Source: Marisa cornuarietis
Lineage: Eukaryota; Mollusca; Gastropoda; Architaenioglossa; Ampullariidae
NCBI GenBank assembly: GCA_004794655.1
Contig: SMMW01000025.1
Location: 3,206,501 to 3,270,500 of the forward strand
Length of the DNA: 64,000 nt
Direction of reading: 5' to 3'
In this document: piece by piece, positions 47,801 through 59,800 of the stretch
Layout of the letters: the number at the start of each line of letters is the position of its first letter
How positions within the stretch are numbered: the stretch's first letter is position 1
Position numbers and translations under genes: made by a program
Notes under the pieces: generated by a model
What the model saw: the letters and a program-made list of their open reading frames with translations, nothing else
The model's database searches: none
Told to the model about the DNA's origin: nothing

Positions 47801-50800
47801 AAGACTGAAGACTCATTTATTTACCTAAGACGGACTTAAACATCCAAGCACCACTTCTGTCTTTATTATTTTTTACTCTCCTGTTGTTTTATTATTTTCT
47901 TCTCTTCTGTTTTTTCTGCGCAATGAGCATTTTTCTGAATGGATACCTGCGCATTATAAATGGACATCATCATCATGTAGGTCTGTCTTGTCTTTACACA
48001 GTCTATCTTAATTACCCGTCCACTGGTTTAGACCAATCAAGCCATTAGCAGCTGAGTAACTAAGGTGATCGCTAAGCGACACTACCGTTACATGGGATCC
48101 ACGCCGACCAAATACATGTACATTAATTTACTTTGTCATGTAGTTGGCGTGGATTCTCACCTGAATTAGTGTCGGGCAAAGTTACACAACATCATGTCGA
48201 CTTGCTCACGTATTATTCTTTTTATAAAAGCAGTCTCAAATTCTTTAATGCGTCATGGTGTGATGTAAAAATGTAGGTTAATTTGTGTCACACGGTCACG
48301 TGGCTTCCCAAGAACGTGCCGCTTTTCTACCTATTTGCTTTGAACAAAATTAATAATAAAATAACATAGAGTTTGAGCCATGAAACGTTACAAAGATATT
48401 AATAAAACTTTTTTCTTGATACATTTTGGTATCTTTGGTTGTGTTGATTTTTTCTCATTTTCTATACAATTTAAGGAAGTTTGCTATACTTATTATCAGG
48501 TAGGTGTTCAGATAGCACCTGGCATAAGAGACCACGTCCTGCCATGTTTTGATGACTTTCTGACATCATTTGTGCAGGTAGGATATTTTTATAATTTTAT
48601 ACAACATGCTGTTCCTAAATCACTAAATAGTTTAAGTCTTTTATACTTTATTTGCATACTGAATAATAGCATAGTCTTTCCATACATTTTCTTTCATTTT
48701 GGTAAGGTTAGCAGACTCTTTTGTTGTTGCTAGGGTGGCTCGGTGGCACAGCGGTTAGCGCTTGTCGCCAATACAGTGAAGTTTGGCTGTCCTGGATTCA
48801 GCTCTTGTCTCAGGCACACTGATCTTTCTCTGCATGTGGCATCTGTTTATAGGGCCGGCTGCCTTGCCATGATATAGCCTAGGTTGCTGGCTCGGTGTAA
48901 AACATCAATCCCCCCCACCCCAGACTCCTTTGTTTATGTCTGCCCCTTATGAAAGCTTTTTTTTTGACCCTTCTATCAGTTGTTCAGATTTTTACAAATT
49001 TGTTGATTACCGAGACAGGCAAAAGCTGTTAATTGAATTTAGAGTGGCTAGCTAACAAAGTTCTTATAGTTTTGTTTTTAAAGAAAAATTAAATCCATAC
49101 TTTTTTGTTTGAAAGTAAATGTTTTTTACAATGACCTCAAAGTCGCTGTTACTGTGATATTCTAAGAAGCTTCCCCTTTTACTGTCAATGGTTGAATAAC
49201 ATGTTTGATCAGGTGCAAGGGGACAGTGTTCAAAACATTCTTGCTACACAAAAGCTGGAAATGCCCCAGTATCTGACTCTCTTTTCACCAGCATTGGACT
49301 GGATTTTACAGTGCCTGGCCCATCATGCATCTGAAGTGACACTGACCACTACTTTAGATAAATGCAAGCTTCATTGTAACAAGTGAGATCATTATACTGA
49401 GAACATACTACAGGTGCTTAAAGTAGTTTATTGATTTCTAACACTCCTTTCTGTTACATGTTCATTTTTTCCATTTGCTGAAAGGATTGTTTTATTCCCA
49501 TTTTTCACCTAGTGTTTATGATAGTACAGTTATCCATGGAAAAATTAAGCTTCTGGTTTTTTTATTCTACTTTTGCAGTGCATTGCTGCTCAATTCTATC
49601 ATGTCAGCATTCCATCCACAGTTTATTGCTAACAGAGCTCTTCACTTCACTGAACTTATCAGGGACTGCGAAGATACAGGATTTCCAAAAGTAAGTGTAC
49701 AGTCATGCGCGTGCAGTTGTGGGCTTATGTAAGTGCATGCACCCTTATATGTAAGTATTAATACTCATGCAAATGCACAATTCTGCAAGGATAAACAAGT
49801 ATTGTTATTGTCATCATTATTATCATTATGCATGTATGCCAAGTTTTGAAGTATATGTAGTATTTTATATTTGTATTATAGCTTTGTGAATGCTCTTAGT
49901 GAAAAAGAAGTATACTAAGCTATGAATGAGGTTTGATATGGTGTGGACTGTAAATAACATTTTAGTTACCATTTAAAGAAAAGATTTTGTATTCCATTTA
50001 TCTGATATTAGCATCTTCTGCATCAAACCTTGGGGCATTGTCTGGCTATGGCTGACCCACCAGAGGAACAGAAACTGAGTGTACTTAATGAAGTTTGGAA
50101 GGCTGTTGTCAGACTAAAAAATCCAGGGGTAAGTACCATACTTTCCAGTTTCTTCTTCATACTGTACCAGATGACATAACTATGTGAAGATATCACCCTC
50201 TAACTACCCAAATCCAGCTGTCCAAACCTGTTCTGGTTTAGCAACCCCAGAATGGTAAGACTTGAATATACTTCGGCCCCCTCCCATCCCCACCTGTCAC
50301 TCCAGTGAGCACTCTACTGCAGTTTTTCGTCTGGCTAAAGACCGTGTCGGTCATGTTGGAATTGCTACCCTGTGTTTTCTGCTTGTGGAAAGATACGCTA
50401 TGGATAAACCGTGTACGACTTGTGGTGCAACAAAGTCCCTGTCCCGTTCACATGCCAAGTGTCTTAACTGCCTGCCATGTTCAACCAACCTGCCATGTGA
50501 TGTATGCTGTTCTCGGTCTGAGGACAGATGGATGCAGGTGGTTTGGGATGAGCTGAGACTTCAAAGAATGCAAGTTAAAGACGCGTTCTTTAGTCAAAGA
50601 AAGAAAAGGAGGTAAAGTTAGACAGCCAGAAATGCCTCGTTCTTCACAGGCTTGTGATGGCGAGCCACTACAGAGTGCAGATGGATGGGGCGAGTTTGTG
50701 CAACTACTCAAACCCTCTTGTGCTCCCTCCGCCCCTTTCCCAGGCTTCGAGCAGCGTTAGTTTCACAGGGCAGGCTGCCGAAGCTACCCTGGCATACACA

Positions 50801-53800
50801 TTGGCACCGCAAGTTAATTGGGCACCATTGGGTGCAAATGTTTGTGCAGGGGAGGGGGCTCCGTTAAATCTTGTTTCCTATGCTGTGGATGCCATTTCTA
50901 TTTTCACATTAGTATGGTTTTGCTCCCCCGCCTCTCCATGTCTCTGGTCTTATGAGTCAGTCAGTGCAGTGTGAGTCTGACACTACTTCGGACCTGTCGG
51001 GGGGAGGATGGGTGGGAAGGTTGGACTCGGGGGAGTTGGCAGATGCAGATGAAGAGGGAGGAGACACCTCCAGTTTCCAAGAGGCTATTGTTTTCAGAAC
51101 CTTGCCGACTGATGCCCCCGCAGGTTAACACAGGCGCAAGTAAGTGTTTTTGTGCGGCAGCAGATAAAGAGAACAACGGTCAAAAACAGAAGATGTTTTT
51201 ACCCCCAGCACCGGTTTTTGTATGAGAGTGCTGGAAAACAAGTTCTCGGGTTTAAGTATCTCAGCGTTTATGGGGGAATCTCAGCTACCTGGGTAGGATG
51301 TAAATGTTATTCATTCATGAGTCCTTTCCATTCGCGCGCACTCAGATACCGATATCCAGTCAGTGTTTCCCTGCCACCAGTCAACAGGCAAGAACTTTCC
51401 TAAGTGGTTTAAACCGGTAGAGTCTCTTATGCCCTGTCTTGGCCTCCTTTATGTCCTTGGTGAGTGAGGCCATTTTTGTTTTGTCAGAGAGGGACACTGA
51501 CCATCTCAGAGAGATTGCTACCTTAACTCGAGTTCGGTCTGAAACATGTCTGTACAGATGAATGTCAGATTGATTAATAGAGATGAGTATTTATGGGGAT
51601 CCTCTTTTCTCCACGATCATTACAAACAACAGCTTGTTGTGTCGCGGTGAAGGCATGGATGACCAGAAATCGTCTTAAACTCAACGACGACAAGACAGAA
51701 GCGTTACTGTGCGGCCCCAGGGCCAGAAGGGAGCAGATCGGCATTAGTGCCGTGCAGGTCGGTGACGCCTCCATAGCCTTTGCTGACTGTGTGCGGGACC
51801 TCGGGCTGTTTATTGATGCAGAGCTCTCCATGTGTAATCATGTTAGTTCTGTTGTGGCAAAATCCTACTACTTTTTGAGGACTTTAGGTAGACTAAGGCC
51901 CATGCTGACTCAAGCCGCTGCCAACTCACTTGCTGTGGCTACCATCATATCAAGATTAGACTACTGTAATAGTGCATTGTGGGGTATACCTGCTACGCAG
52001 TTGGATCGATTCCAAAGAGTTCAAAACACAGCCGCCAGGATTATCACCCGTGCAAAGTCGTCCACTGAGCACATCACGCCTATCCTACAGAGCCTTCACT
52101 GGCTCCCAGTCAAAAAGCGCATTGATCACAAAGTGCTTTCGATTGCTCAGTCCTGCATGTTTAAAACTGCTCCTGAATATTTACAAGAGGTAGTTCCTCC
52201 TTACCGGCCGTCACGTGGTCTGCGCTCTGGCTCCCAGTCACGCTTCTGTCTCCCTGCAGTGGAAGACACAAACAAGAAGCGCACTGGAGCCAGGGCCTTC
52301 AAAAACGCGGCACCTAAACTGTGGAATGCTCTGCCATCGTCATTGTCCACCATCACCTCACCAACCACGTTTCGAAAAAGACTGAAGACCCATCTGTTTA
52401 CTTAAGACGGACTTAAACTTAAACAACCAAGAAACACTTGTGTCTTTATTTTTTACTTTCCTGGTGTTTATCTATTTATTTACTTCTTTTTTTTCTTATT
52501 TTTTTATTTATTTTGTTTTTGCTGCGCAATGAGCATTCTTCCGAATGGATACCTGCGCATTACAAATGGACATCATCATCATCATCATCATCATCATCAA
52601 CAGCTTAGGGGAGCCAGCTGTGGGGGACTGTTTCTCTTCAGAGGTACTATTCAGAAAGTGAGACAGGCAGCCTTCTCAGAGCAACCTGTGATTGTCAACA
52701 TGCCAAGGGAAGAACAATCCTCACTCAGGCTGTTAGCAGGAAAGCCACGGGACCCTGCCAGCATTGAAATGCCACCCGGATGGGGGTGGGGGCTATGGCA
52801 GCAACAGGGCATAGGGGTAGAGCCAGTCGACGTTCCACCTGTGTGGCGCCAGTTCTGCTAGGATGAACAAGGAATCTATACCTAAACAGCACCCCTGACG
52901 CTGGGACTTAGGGGGCACAGGGGGAGGCCCTGAAAGTCATACTATCCCTCAGCAGACCCCCCCCCGAATCAGTGGGGTCACAATCCCCAAACCAGCTCAA
53001 CTCCATCCCCCATCTGGCCATACCAGCCCTCAAGGTAAGTTGTTTCTTCCTTTTTCCCAGAACAGACCATTGAGAAAACGCTTTCCGTTCTGCCAAGGGA
53101 TGGGGTGCGGCTGTCGCCTGCCATTCAGGTTCTGCAGGTGATTCAAGTAGACAGAAACAACATGGCCGGACACAGCATTCCAGAGGACGTCCACCATTGG
53201 GAGGGTGTACAGCCTGGAATCTTCGCTCCTTTTCAGCCCTCAGCGAGGTCAGGGAAATAACCAGGTGGGACGCTGTGCTCCTGGGGGAGCACCCCTGGCC
53301 CGGGATGCTCCGCGAAACCTGCTTCTCCCTGCATTGCCGCCACACGGCTGGGTAAGTATACACCAGATGAGACACTTTCCTGGCAGCGGCAGCACGGCTC
53401 TCTCCCCAGCCTCATGGAGCCTGGTACAACACCCAACCTCATCTGTGAGCACGGAGGGACACCTGATGATGCCAGCGGTCCGACCTGGACTGCAAACCCG
53501 GTCAGCAGTACAGCGTGTCTTTGAGACTGGTAATATCCCCAGTCTTTCCAGCAAGCCTTGAGGACTGCCCAGCCCCGCCCACAGGTCAGTGAGCGACCCA
53601 GCCTTGGCAGAGAGCCTGGTCTACAGCACAGCCTCGTCTTCGAGCCTGCTGAGAGTCCTGGTGACTGAGACTCCTCGTCAACAAACCTGGATGGACACCT
53701 ACACTCGTCAGTGAGACTGGCACATTGTCCAGCACTGCCTGCAAGCCCAGAGAACCACCAGGCCTTGTCTTCGGGACTGGTCCTAATTCTGGACTCACTG

Positions 53801-56800
53801 ATGAGACTAGGCTTACAGTCCCTCAGGGACAACAGGGAGAAGTCCAACCTAATTGGACTAGACGCCCTTCGATCAGTGTTGCCTCCTCAAGACACCCCAG
53901 CACTCCCACATGTAAATTTGGGGTGACACTGCAGAACCACAGGTCCCAGTGGGAGACTTTTCGGACCTCAGACCCCTGGATCTCTGCAGTGATAAGCAAA
54001 GGATTGAGAATGTCATTCATAGACAGACCTCCTTACATGTGGTCACTAGTTTGGGTGCCACGAGACAGAGAAAAAGCGATGTCTCTGTGAAGCGAAATTG
54101 ATTTACTGCTTCAGAAGAAAGCTATGCAGGAAGTGGAGAGGACGGATCTGCCAGCCTTCTACTTCATCCTGTTCCTGGTTCCAAAGCCAGGAGGACGTTG
54201 GAGCCGATCTCAGCAGGATCAACTCCTTTCTCCATCCTCCTTGCTTCGCTATGGAAACTGGCAAAGCAGTGAGAGCGACGATCGCAGTAGAAGAGTTTGC
54301 AGCCAGCATAGATTTGGCAGACGTCTATCTGCATGTGCCGATGCACCCGTCAGTGGCCCCTTTTCGGTGTTTTGTTTTCAAAGGTAGACTGTTACAATTT
54401 GTGGTGATGCCGTTTGGTTTGTGCCTGGCACCTTGGGTGCTTACCCAGTTCTTCATTGATTCCGGATGCAGGCACAGATGGCAGTGTCCGCCTATCTGGA
54501 CGATTTACTGCTCCATGGCCCAGACAGTCAGAGGGTGAATTTTCTGATGACTCTACTGACGGAGTTGGGGTGGATTATCCACCCAGACAAATCAGAGTTG
54601 GTGCCAAAACAAGATTTTGTCCACCTGGGCATAAGATTCCAAACACAGCTCAATCAGGTCTCCCTACTAGAGGCACAACGGAGACCTTTCCAGGCCATGG
54701 TCAGCCTGTTTCTGAATCAGACAACTGTTCAGCCCGAGAGTGGCTATGCCTTTTGGTCCTGCTGAATGCAGCAGCTGATCTGCTGCCCATGGGACAGATG
54801 AGCATGCGACCTCTTCAGATAGCCTTTCTGGCATGCTGGAAACCAGCTATGGGTTGGCTAGGGACGGAGGCCAAGATAACCTGTCCGCTTGGAACGACAA
54901 CACATGGTTAGCCACAGGTGTTCCCCTCAAAGAGCCGTCACCAGAGTATTTCCTTGTGCACAGATGCCAGCCGGTTCGGCTGGGTGGGGAGGCTCATCTG
55001 GTTCCTGGCTTCTGGATACAGCAGGGACAGTGGTCAGAGGAAGAGCAGTCTCAACACATCAATGTCCTGGAGCTATTGGCAGTGTGGAGGGCACTACAGG
55101 CTTAGAGGAACACACTGCAAGGGAAAGGGGTAATAGTGCTGACAATTCAGCAGCAGTGACCTTACGCCGACAGGGGGACACCTTCACTCCCCGGACCTGT
55201 GCCTCCTTGTGTGGAAGTTGCTTTGATGGTACCATGAGCTCACCATCTCATTGAAGGCTCGATCGATTCCAGGGCAACTCAATGTCATTGCAGATGCCTT
55301 AAGCAGGAAGGGACAGATTATTTACTCAGAGTGGTCCCTGCATTCAGACATCTTTCTACACATATGTCAAGTGTTCTTTCGCCCCAGTTCTTGATCCGCT
55401 GGCTTGGGCGATGGATGCCTTGTCCCTGAATTGGGAGAGACTGAGCACTTATGTCTTTCCTCCACCAGTCCTTCTGTCCAAAGTCTTGGTGAAGATCAAG
55501 GGAGCCAATGTCAGTATCCTCCTAGTGGCATCTCTAAACTGGAATCGGTCCTGGAGTTCTGTTGGTAGCTCTGTCAACAGTGGTACTGCAGAAGCTACCA
55601 TCTGAAGGCTACTGAAACAGCCACACAGTCAGATCTTTCATCCGGCGCCAGAAACCCACAACCTTCACGCTTGGGTGTTCTCACATGAAGCAGTGGCACG
55701 CATCGCTACTGCTAGAAGGCCCTCCCCTTTAAAGGTTTATGAAGGTAAGTGGAGAGTTTTTCAGGATCAGGCAGAGACTGAATCTTAAAGATGTCCCCGG
55801 CAAAGTGGGTGGATTTTTTCTGTGGCTCTTTATGCAAAATCCCTGGTGTCGATTACCATCAAAGGTTATAGAGCTATGCTTTCTGATACCTTCAGGCATT
55901 TAGGCTTTTGGGTGTGGGGTCCAATAGGAATATTTCTACTTTAGCGGTAAATTTGTCATTGGCTTGCATTGTAACTCATTCCCTTTTTCCCTCGTGGAAT
56001 TTGTGCTGGGTACTGACCTTCTTGAACTTTGCGGCATTTGAACCTTTATCTAGGGCCTCCTTTAAGCTCTTAACATGGAAAACCTGCTTTTCAGTTGTTG
56101 TGGCCTCTGCGTCGAGAGTTTCAGAGATTCATGCACTCTCCTCAGACCCCTCTTGTTTACAGTTTCGGGAGGGATGGTTCGGTATCGCTTCTGACCCATC
56201 CGGGGTTTGTAGCTAAGAATAGACTCCCAGCACAGGGACCACAGGAAGTTACCCCTCCTCCTCTACCGAGACTTCGGGACCCAGTTAGAGCCTTAAGGAT
56301 CTATCTCAAGAAATCAACACCTCACAGGAAGGGGCAGTTGTGGCTGTTCTTGCCTGTAAGAGAAGGTAAGGCAGATATTTCAGCACAATCAATAGTGGCT
56401 TGGAGCAAGGCAATGATTAAAGCTTCCTATGTAGCACTGTCCCTGACAGCAGCATCCCTTATCCCTACCAGAACACATGAAGTTCAAGCAGTTGCTACAA
56501 CCTTAGCCTTCCTGAGCACTAAAACATATAATTCAGGCAATAGGATTGTGTTCTAATTCAACATTCCCCAGGTTCTGTCTTTGGGACTTTGCACCCCATA
56601 CTGACTCCTTAAATGCAATTGGCATTGTCTCAGTAGCACAGCCTGTGGCAGGCACGAGCGCATGCTTGGCCACACCGAAGGCAGCCTTAATTTGGATTAG
56701 TGCAGTCAAGGCTGCCTCTCACTCTACAGCCCGGGTGGATTTTGGGGTATGTTATTTGTTTGTTTCACCTAGAGCATCACTAACTTTTGCATGGGGGAAG

Positions 56801-59800
56801 AGGGGATGCCACTCCCTCCACCTTTTAATTAGTCTCCATATTGTTATGTCATCTTGTATAGTATGAAGAAGAAATACAATTTTTGGTAGAAAAATTTCTT
56901 TCTTCGAGTACTTACCAGATGACAGCTACCTCCCTCCCGCATACCCTACAGGGGAGGGGATTCTAGACTCAGTCCAGGCGAAAAACTGGAGTAGAGGGCT
57001 TGCTGGCATAACAGGTGGAGATGGGAGGAGGCTGAGCTGTATTCAAGTCCTACCGTTCTAGGGTTGCTATGCCGGAATGGGTTTGGACAGCTGGATTTGG
57101 GTAGCTAGATGGCGATATCTCCATATAGTCATGTCATCTGGTAAGTACTCAAAGAAAGAAATTTTTCTACCAAAAATGATATTTCGATCTTACATCTGTA
57201 GTCTGATTTATAATCAGCCAGCCAGCTAACCAACCAACCTATCTACCTACCTACTTATTTTAAAAATAAATTTCTTGCCATATTTCCTTCATAAGGAAGA
57301 TTGCAAACATTTCTATCACATGTATGTCTTTGTTGTTCGAAGTGAGAAAACTGGTATGAGGTTTTTTTCCACTTTCAGGATTATATTGCATGTGCAGAAG
57401 TGTGGATAGAATTTGTTGTGAAACACTTCGGGGTAAGTTTTTCTTTAAATCACCATCTTCACTTTGAACGACCAAGGGGCACCTTATGATATTTAGATGA
57501 CATTAAGACATAAAATGTGTGTTGCCATGATGAAAATTTACTGAAATAGGAATTTTCATTATCAGCAATGAAGAACTTCTGAGAAGAGCAGTAAATTACT
57601 ATAAATGAAATACAAGGGATCACATATTGGTGTTGTTGGATTTTCTGTGAAAGGGAGGTGAATGTATCATGATGTCACCATGTTGTGTTACAGAGAAGGG
57701 AAGTCAACACAGTGTTGGCTGATATTATCAAGCATATGACACCTGACCGTGCTTTTGAAGACCATTACCCACGACTTCAGTCTGTGGTCATCAAAATTCT
57801 GACCCACATATACAACTTCTCACAACTGTTTGCCTTGGTTGGTGATCTCTGATATGTTTATCCTTTGTTAACAGTACTTTTGCCTTTGCAAAGAAAACCA
57901 CTCGTAAATGTACCTATGATATTGGTCTTGAATGTTGATAACATAATTGAGATACAGAGTCTCGCTCTCAGCTTTATTGTAATGTAGTCTTTTGTCAGTG
58001 CCCATTAACACAACAGGAGTTAGAATTGCAAAGTAAACACCCCAGATGGAGAGTGTTAAACTGATTTGAATTAAGAATAAGATAAGATAATACTTTATTC
58101 GTCCCAGAGGGCAATTGTGTGGCAGCTTGATACAATTTAGCATAAAAAACAATTAACACAAAAAAAAACACAGAGAACACACACACACATACAGACAACC
58201 TACCCACACCATACAACACACACTAGAATAGGTATGTAACTTATGTTAATTTGATAGCAGCATATTAAAGTACTCAGACTGATGTTAGAATCTGACTAAC
58301 CTTTTGATTACAGGAAAAGTTTCTTCCTTTCCTAGACATGTTTCAAAGGGAGTCCATCAAAGTGGAGGTTTGCAAGAACGTACTTGAAGCTTTTAGCAGG
58401 TAGGGACTGACATAAAAGCTTTAGCTTCATTGTTATTACTACTGTTGAAATAACAGTTTGTTTTTTAATCTGACTTAAAAATGTGTGTAATGTGACAGGC
58501 ACCAGCAAGAACCAGTCAACGATCCAGTCGTCATCAATGCTATGATGTTTTTGAGTAAAACAGTTCATGATTCTGTCAAGTGAGTCACCATATTAATCAG
58601 ATTAGAAATTATTGAGTTTCCTTTTGATAAAGATAGTATTTTTATCTCATGACAAAAGCTTGTCATGCATGACCACGTCCTGTAATTGTTTGTAAATGCA
58701 AGATGGCAAGCTAAATATTGCACAAGTTTTTACTAATCTTTTGGCTAACAGAACCTATTTTTAACATGGGTCTAATTTGCCATGATACATATATGCTGCT
58801 GTCCCAGTTGTTTAAAAATAGGCCCTAAATTTGTAATTCTTAAATCCAAGAAAATGGTCTAAGAAATTAATTTCTGGATGGTACATTGTAGACAGTTGCT
58901 AGATTTATTTCAAAGAGAAGGTGCATTTTTAGGAGAGCACTCAAGATCTTTGTTCCAAAGTAATACATCTAAAAGTTATAGAAGCAGCTTTTCCACGATT
59001 TCTTAATACTAATTGTTATGCTGATTTCCAGTGCCCTGACTCTGGATGATGAAAAGCGAATCCTTGGTGGTCTTCTGTGTGCTTTTATTAGACGTGTGTC
59101 CTTTGGGCGAGACTTTGAACAGCAGCTAAGTTTTTATGTAGAGGCCAGAGCATCCTTTAGCAATCTGGATACAGTTCTAATAACACTAATACAGGCAAGT
59201 CTTACTGCCAGATGGTGTTTTGTAACACAAGGGAGCAAACTAGATGTTGAGTATTACAAGCTGGATAAGCCATAGAGTGTTAATGTGAATAGCATCTATT
59301 AAAGATGCAAAATATTCAGTATTGAGATCTATGAACCTGTGCAGAAGCTAGGTGAGTAGGAGGATGGACAAATACATGTGTGGATGTGCATGACTATCCC
59401 CCAGTTTACACACACACACACATATGTACATGCATATACTTTTCCTTTTGCTGATTTATCCTGCAGCATCCTTACTTAAACAATGGACATATGTTTGTGT
59501 AGTGTAATTATAAATAACTCTTTCTCCTTTTGAAAGACTGCTCTTTCTGATGCTTCAGAGTGTAAACAGTCTCTCCATGGAAACAAGAAGCGTGGTCAAA
59601 GGTAGTCACTCTCGAAAAACAGCTGCCTTTGTTAGGGTTAGTATGCAAAAAATAATGTTTCAGATGAACTCATGCTATTATTTTTCACCCTTTTCCTATC
59701 AATAGTACTCCATATTCATGAGCTTAGCATGCTGGAATCATCATTTTTATCATCATCATCATCCATTAATCTTCATCAGTAATACTTTTATCATTCATAT

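Larger units (their letters stand above)
50145..57180 (+). mobile_element. DIRS-type tyrosine-recombinase retrotransposon in VPS35L intron 14, degenerate
   Basis: Inverted terminal repeats: about 50145-50283 (CCAGATGACATAACTATGTG ... ACCCAAATCCAGCTGTCC) and the reverse complement at about 57030-57180. Between the last coding remnant and the right repeat lies an internal complementary region (about 56835-56925), made of the reverse complement of the left outer edge followed by that of the right outer edge. This is the signature of DIRS elements. Order inside is gag-like, RT-RNase H, tyrosine recombinase. A LINE is nested at 51636-52597. Many stops and frameshifts mean it is inactive. Without the LINE it is about 6 kb, normal for DIRS. 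Confidence 0.9.

Noticed and set aside
48733..48810. Functional tRNA gene
   Set aside because: Box A and a box B-like motif are present but the stems do not close and an unrelated body follows, as in tRNA-derived SINEs.
50961..53850. Long minus-strand frames (up to about 200 codons)
   Set aside because: They lie antisense to GC-rich, decayed DIRS sequence. The DIRS coding trace on the plus strand explains the open reading.
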